Shown in pieces: positions 48,136 to 52,208 of a stretch of 52,208 nt of DNA. Numbering within the stretch: the first letter of the stretch is position 1; every line of letters begins with the position of its first letter. The stretch lies in NCBI GenBank assembly GCA_938002965.1, contig CALKZY010000021.1, forward strand, positions 1 through 52,208. Reading direction: 5' to 3'. The position numbers and the translations under genes were made by a program. This DNA is from an uncultured Acidimicrobiales bacterium (GTDB taxonomy: Bacteria; Actinomycetota; Acidimicrobiia; Acidimicrobiales; SZUA-35). The notes below the pieces were generated by a model. The model was not told the DNA's origin, ran no database searches, and worked only from the letters and a program-made list of their open reading frames with translations.

Positions 48136-49287
48136 ATGAAAGCAACGCGATTGTTGAAATTGCTGTCGTTGCTCTTCGCTCTTGGGCTGTTTGCTGCAGC
48201 CTGTGGCGGAAGCGATGACGCTGACGACGCCAGCGGTGACGACGCAACTGAAGAATCCAGTGGCGACGAAGCTGAAGGTAGCGATGACTCCGACGGTGGC
48301 GATGACGCTGACGGCGAAGATGTCGAGCTCGTTCAGGGCGAGGGCCGTCTGGCCGCCGTCCAGGAGCGTGGCAATCTGATTTGTGGCGGCAACGACACCC
48401 TGCCGGGCTTCGGCATTGTTGATGACGCTGGTGAGTTCAGCGGCTTCGACGTTGACTACTGCCGCGTTGTGGCTGCCGCCGTTCTTGGCGACGCCGACGC
48501 TGTTGAGATCGTTCCGCTGACCGCTGAAGCTCGCTTCACCGCGTTGCAGTCGGGCGAGATCGACCTTCTCATTCGTAACACCACCTGGACCGCCACCCGT
48601 GACGGCCAAGAGGGCGCGAACTTCCTGTTCACCACCTTCTACGACGGCCAGGGCATGATGGTTCCGGCCAGCACCGGCTTTACCGGTCTTGAGGATCTGG
48701 CTGACGCCAGCATCTGCGTGCTCTCCGGCACCACCACTGAGCTGAACCTGAACGCCGTCTTCGGCGCTCGTGGCATTCCGTTCAACCCGGTTGTGTTTGA
48801 GTCCAACGATCAGCTCCGCCCGGCCTACGAAGAGGGCCAGTGCGAGGCTTGGACCTCTGACGCTTCTCAGCTGGCAGCCTTCAAGGCTTCCATCGAGGGC
48901 GAAGGTGGAGACGAGCAGGCCATCATGGCTGAGGTCTTCTCCAAGGAGCCTCTGGGCCCGGTTGTCGCCGACGGTGACACCGAGTGGGCACAGGCTGTGA
49001 ACTGGGCCGTAATGTCCACCGTTCAAGCTTGGGAGTTCGGTCTTGATTCGGGCAGCGTCGGAAGCTACTCCGGCGACGACCCCAACATCTTGAACTTCGT
49101 TGGTGACGCCGGATTCGATCCCGGCATCGGCCTTCCCGCTGACTTCGCCGTTCAGGCCGTCAGCCAGGTCGGTAACTACGAAGAGATTTACGAGCGCAAC
49201 ATCGCTCCCATCGGCCTCAGCCTTGCGGGTTCGCCCAACGCGCTGTGGACCGACGGTGGTCTGATGTACGTTCCGCCTTACCGCTAA
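48136..49287 (+). CDS. Polar amino acid ABC transporter, substrate-binding lipoprotein (AapJ-like)
   Basis: A 383-residue lipoprotein. The ATG at 48136 follows GGGAGAGG; an upstream frame extension has no signal. The signal peptide MKATRLLKLLSLLFALGLFA ends at ACG with the lipidated Cys near residue 22, followed by a long acidic linker (residues about 25-60) that separates the domain from the membrane. The binding domain has GNDTLPGFGIVDDAGEFSGFDVDYCRVVAAAVLGD, ARFTALQSGEIDLLIRNTTWT and a C-terminal GLMYVPPYR, matching the general L-amino-acid binding proteins AapJ/BztA rather than smaller glutamine-type ones. Two matching permease genes follow. It is separated from them by a strong terminator. 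Confidence 0.92.
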   Translation: MKATRLLKLLSLLFALGLFAAACGGSDDADDASGDDATEESSGDEAEGSDDSDGGDDADGEDVELVQGEGRLAAVQERGNLICGGNDTLPGFGIVDDAGEFSGFDVDYCRVVAAAVLGDADAVEIVPLTAEARFTALQSGEIDLLIRNTTWTATRDGQEGANFLFTTFYDGQGMMVPASTGFTGLEDLADASICVLSGTTTELNLNAVFGARGIPFNPVVFESNDQLRPAYEEGQCEAWTSDASQLAAFKASIEGEGGDEQAIMAEVFSKEPLGPVVADGDTEWAQAVNWAVMSTVQAWEFGLDSGSVGSYSGDDPNILNFVGDAGFDPGIGLPADFAVQAVSQVGNYEEIYERNIAPIGLSLAGSPNALWTDGGLMYVPPYR

Positions 49288-49320
49288 CGAGTAAGGCCCA
49301 GTCATACAGTCACTACATTC

Positions 49321-49335
49321 AGGTTCGTAGAACCT
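49321..49335. promoter_or_regulatory. Small inverted repeat after the binding-protein gene
   Basis: Arms AGGTTC and GAACCT around GTA form a 15-base hairpin 33 bases after the stop codon and 18 bases before the terminator stem. It may help define the 3' end of the binding-protein mRNA. Confidence 0.3.
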
Positions 49336-49353
49336 AAACAGACGTGACGAACT

Positions 49354-49395
49354 AAAGGGCCGGTGGGTGCATTCCCACCGGCCCTTTGTGTTTTT
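49354..49395 (+). terminator. Strong Rho-independent terminator between binding protein and permeases
   Basis: A perfect 14-bp stem (AAAGGGCCGGTGGG pairing with CCCACCGGCCCTTT) with a 6-base loop is followed by GTGTTTTT. It is the best intrinsic terminator in the window and lies inside the transporter operon, so the binding protein should be made in excess over the permeases through partial read-through. Confidence 0.9.
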
Positions 49396-49484
49396 GCTTG
49401 TTCCCGACGCTGGTTGCTGCCACGCTGTCGGGATACCGAACTTGAAATGGCGTGAGTAGCGAGAGCGGAAAGGGAGCGCCGATC

Positions 49485-50741
49485 GTGGCTAGCACGGTTA
49501 CAGATCCAGGGGTGTCCAGTTCACCTAGACCCCCCAAACAACAGGAACGTCCACCTTTTTGGCGGGATGAACGCATCCTTAGGGTGGTTGGCCAGGTAGT
49601 GGCCGTGGCGGCGGTAGTGCTGCTGCTGCGGTGGCTGATAGGCAACCTGTTGACCAACCTGAGCGACCAGGGCATCGACACTGGTTTCGACGTCGTCCGG
49701 GGACCGACCAACTTCAGTATTCGAGACGACCCAGGCTTCGATGACCGAAGCCCGCTATTCCCCAACATGTTGTGGGTCGGGGTTAAGAACACTGCCATCT
49801 CAGCGATAGTCGGCATTTTCATGGCTGTCGTTCTTGGAACCCTGATCGGTATCGGTCGACTTTCCAGCAATTGGCTGGTGCAGAAGCTGTCGACGCTCTA
49901 CGTCGAGTCTCTGCGAAACATTCCTCCGCTGGTGCTCATCATCTTCTTCGGGTTCGCCGTGTTCACCTTCGGCCCGTTCCCGGCCATGAACCCCAGCACG
50001 CCTCCGTGGCAGTGGAAGGTTCCGGGGACCGACAACAACTTTGCCATCTTGTCTAACGACCGCTGGGGCATACCATCACTGGCATCGGCCAACGGCAATG
50101 TGACGCTGTTCTGGCTGCTGTTGCTCGGCGCTCTGGCCCTAGCGGCGATTGTTTGGCGCTGGCGTACGCAGGTCAACATCAAGACCGGCCAGCCGCACCG
50201 TCGCATGCTCTTCAGCTTTCTTTCCTTCCTGGCATTGGGCGTCGTGGCCTTCATCGCTACTGGTGGGCCGCTGCGTATGTCATGGCCGCAGGTTTCCGAA
50301 TCGGGCCGTGTCATCGAGAACGGCTTCGCCACCAACGCCGGGTACATAGCGTTGACGGTTTCCCTTGGGCTCTACACCGCGTCACACGTGGCCGAGATCA
50401 TCCGAGGGTCAATCCTGGCGGTCCCCAAAGGGCAAGCCGAAGCATCAAACGCTCTGGCTTTGTCGGGCTTCCAGCGGTACCGGTTTGTGGTGCTACCTCA
50501 GGCTCTGCGAATTGCCATTCCGCCCACCATTAACCAGTTCTTGAACCTGACCAAGAACACCTCGTTGGGAACGGCCGTGGCCTTCCCCGAGTCGACGGCG
50601 CTTATCAAGACCGCCATCGGCAACGGTAAACCAGCCGTCCAGCTCTTGTTGATCTTGATGATCATCTACTGGGGCTTCTCGTTGTTCTGGTCGCTGTTGT
50701 TAAACATCGCTAACCGACGATTCCAGCTGGTGGGGAGGTAG
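49485..50741 (+). CDS. Amino acid ABC transporter permease (AapQ-like)
   Basis: A 418-residue inner-membrane permease. The GTG at 49485 has AAGGGAG eight bases upstream; an in-frame GTG at 49452 lacks one. About eight TM helices are visible, with a large insert (about 160-270) that is usual for AapQ/BztB-type permeases, longer than HisM-type ones. The cytoplasmic EAA loop that docks on the ATPase is EIIRGSILAVPKGQAEASNALALSGF-like, followed by LPQALRIAIPPTINQFLNL. Its stop is four bases before the second permease start. Confidence 0.92.
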   Translation: MASTVTDPGVSSSPRPPKQQERPPFWRDERILRVVGQVVAVAAVVLLLRWLIGNLLTNLSDQGIDTGFDVVRGPTNFSIRDDPGFDDRSPLFPNMLWVGVKNTAISAIVGIFMAVVLGTLIGIGRLSSNWLVQKLSTLYVESLRNIPPLVLIIFFGFAVFTFGPFPAMNPSTPPWQWKVPGTDNNFAILSNDRWGIPSLASANGNVTLFWLLLLGALALAAIVWRWRTQVNIKTGQPHRRMLFSFLSFLALGVVAFIATGGPLRMSWPQVSESGRVIENGFATNAGYIALTVSLGLYTASHVAEIIRGSILAVPKGQAEASNALALSGFQRYRFVVLPQALRIAIPPTINQFLNLTKNTSLGTAVAFPESTALIKTAIGNGKPAVQLLLILMIIYWGFSLFWSLLLNIANRRFQLVGR

Positions 50742-50745
50742 AACC

Positions 50746-52208
50746 ATGGCAACGCATCAAGCAAACAACATTGTCGGTGTACCGATCGTCGACGAGTCCA
50801 AACCGCCGATTAAGAATCAGTCGCCGGGAGAGTGGGCCAAAGCCAATCTGTTCAACTCAACGTTGAACTCGGCTATCACGCTCATTCTCACCCCGATTTT
50901 CTTGTATCTCGGCTACCGATTCCTTCGGTTTGTCTTTGTCACTGGGCGTTGGGACCCGGTAGGCACCAACCTTCAGCTGTTCATGTTCGGCCAATACCCT
51001 CGTGAGGAAATCTGGCGAGGATACGGGCAAGCCGCTCTGGTGGCGTTGGTCATCGGCCTGGCTCTCGGCTTGATGAAGGCTCGGGCCAAGGAAGTGTCGT
51101 TGGAAACCGGTGAACCAATGCCGGAGACCAGTTGGCGAACGTACCTGAGTAGTTACTGGTCGCTCGCCCTGTTCCTGATCGTCATCTTGGCCGTATTCTC
51201 CCGCACCCCGGCTCCGTGGCTGTTGGCCCTGGCGGCCATTGTCCTGGCGTTGGTGGCGTGGCAGGTGACCTCACGGCTCCCGGCTTCGCTCCGCCCGCTG
51301 GGGTGGACGTTGGCCGGCCTGGCTGCCACCACAAGCTTCCAGCTGATGTCTGGCTTCGGAGGCTGGGCGTGGATGTACACCACGCTGGCGCTGGTCCCGC
51401 TGTTGTTCAGCTTCGCTCCCCGTCTGGCCCCCCTGGCTTGGATTGTGGCCGGTCTGGGCACGTTGGTTGGCGTCTATCTGTTGGCTACGCAGTTCGGCTT
51501 CATCGCCCTCGTCGCGTTGGCTGTCGGCTTGTACGCCCTGTACAACGTGTCACAAGGCGACCGTATTGATGGAACCAGGCTGGGTCTTGTTGCCGTCACT
51601 GGGTTGATGGTGTGGCTGGCCTTCGGGCAAATCACGCTGTCGGCCATTGACTGGAAAGAGTGGGGCGGTCTTCACCTCAACTTGATCGTGGCCGGGGCGG
51701 CCATCATCTTGGCCTTCCCACTGGGCATCATGTTGGCCATGGGACGGCGATCGACGCTGCCAGCTGTTCGGTTCATGTCGGTGGCCTACATCGAGTTTTT
51801 CCGTGGAGCTCCACTAATTACCTTCTTGTTGGCCGCTCAGTTCTTCCTGGGCTTCTTTTTGAACACCGACAATCCGTTGTCGTTGATCACCCGTGCCATC
51901 GCCGCTATCACCTTGTTCTCCTCGGCCTATGTGGCCGAGATTGTGCGAGGTGGCCTGCAAGCGGTGGCCACGGGACAAACAGAAGCCGGTCAGGCTCTTG
52001 GTTTGTCGGCGGCTAAGAACATGCGGCTCATTGTGTTGCCGCAGGCTCTGCGGGCGGTGATCCCGGCCATGGTTGGTCAGTTCATTTCACTGTTCAAGGA
52101 CACGTCCTTGCTGTTCATCCTCGGTTTGCCCGAGTTCCTGCGGGTTCGCTCGTTGGTTCATGCTCAGGCTGACTTCCGAGGATTTGGTATCGCCGAAACC
52201 CTGGTCTT
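50746..52208 (+). CDS. Amino acid ABC transporter permease (AapM-like), 3' end outside the window
   Basis: The ATG at 50746 follows GGGGAGG at a good distance and starts four bases after the first permease stop. The frame stays open to the window end, giving 487 residues so far: a 45-residue soluble N-terminus, several hydrophobic segments, then the permease domain with IEFFRGAPLITFLLAAQFF, YVAEIVRGGLQAVATGQTEA and LPQALRAVIPAMVGQFISLF. The expected ATPase gene (AapP-like) should lie just to the right. Confidence 0.9.
   Translation, partial: MATHQANNIVGVPIVDESKPPIKNQSPGEWAKANLFNSTLNSAITLILTPIFLYLGYRFLRFVFVTGRWDPVGTNLQLFMFGQYPREEIWRGYGQAALVALVIGLALGLMKARAKEVSLETGEPMPETSWRTYLSSYWSLALFLIVILAVFSRTPAPWLLALAAIVLALVAWQVTSRLPASLRPLGWTLAGLAATTSFQLMSGFGGWAWMYTTLALVPLLFSFAPRLAPLAWIVAGLGTLVGVYLLATQFGFIALVALAVGLYALYNVSQGDRIDGTRLGLVAVTGLMVWLAFGQITLSAIDWKEWGGLHLNLIVAGAAIILAFPLGIMLAMGRRSTLPAVRFMSVAYIEFFRGAPLITFLLAAQFFLGFFLNTDNPLSLITRAIAAITLFSSAYVAEIVRGGLQAVATGQTEAGQALGLSAAKNMRLIVLPQALRAVIPAMVGQFISLFKDTSLLFILGLPEFLRVRSLVHAQADFRGFGIAETLV

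Noticed and set aside
48088..49305. 405-residue minus-strand ORF across the binding-protein gene
   Set aside because: Antisense shadow of a gene with clear signal peptide and binding-domain motifs; no domain pattern of its own.

Overview
The window looks like a chromosomal segment of an actinobacterium, most likely a marine or freshwater member of the Acidimicrobiia. This is inferred from moderately high GC, GTG and TTG starts, secreted DUF4214 proteins, a mycothiol-type MDMPI protein, an F420-type PPOX protein, an ArfA-like BON/OmpA protein and many genes whose start codon lies 6-8 bases after a TANNNT box (leaderless mRNAs). I see no rRNA, tRNA, CRISPR array, insertion sequence or phage gene.

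Layout. 1-3826, minus strand: a truncated secreted protein, cofactor-independent phosphoglycerate mutase, a DUF4214/Excalibur secreted protein and a kynurenine-formamidase-like hydrolase. 4143-7830: an RND-type efflux pump facing an acidic lipoprotein. 8009-21295: a natural-product locus. It has a dimodular NRPS of 2792 aa (C-A-T-C-A-T-TE), a HupE/UreJ membrane protein translationally coupled to a stand-alone carrier protein, a stand-alone adenylation enzyme and an acyl-CoA-dehydrogenase-like flavoprotein. The last three match the prolyl-to-pyrrolyl carrier-protein trio of pyrrole antibiotics. The first NRPS A domain is interrupted by about 330 residues of a PP-loop ATPase (SGGKDS) with a CxxC...CxxC finger, of the type seen in N-acetyl-sugar amidotransferases; the flanking A domain has an Asn/Asp-like specificity code.

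21308-31304: a pseudokinase/FN3 membrane protein with a 21-residue Thr run, several hydrolases, a TPM-like and a BON/OmpA envelope protein, a SpoU-type RNA methyltransferase, a LigD-type polymerase and an MDMPI protein. 31344-31617 is the deleted remnant of a solute-binding-protein gene. 31634-41438 holds envelope, protease, nuclease, acetyltransferase and M23/DUF4214 genes. 41662-45337 is a branched-chain 2-oxoacid dehydrogenase operon (E1alpha, E1beta, E2) next to a divergent Lrp/AsnC regulator. 45400-47146 has a lipoprotein, a GNAT protein and a glyoxalase-fold protein.

47255-47938 is a DsbA/FrnE-family oxidoreductase in which the first active-site Cys codon of the CPWC motif is an in-frame UGA. 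A perfect 9-bp hairpin starts 11 nt downstream. I read this as a selenocysteine protein that ordinary gene calling would truncate to start at 47824. 48136-52208 is a polar amino acid ABC transporter (binding protein, strong terminator, two permeases, the second running off the window).

The two most notable systems are the pyrrole-type NRPS locus with the PP-loop-interrupted A domain, and the UGA-containing DsbA-like gene with its SECIS-like hairpin.
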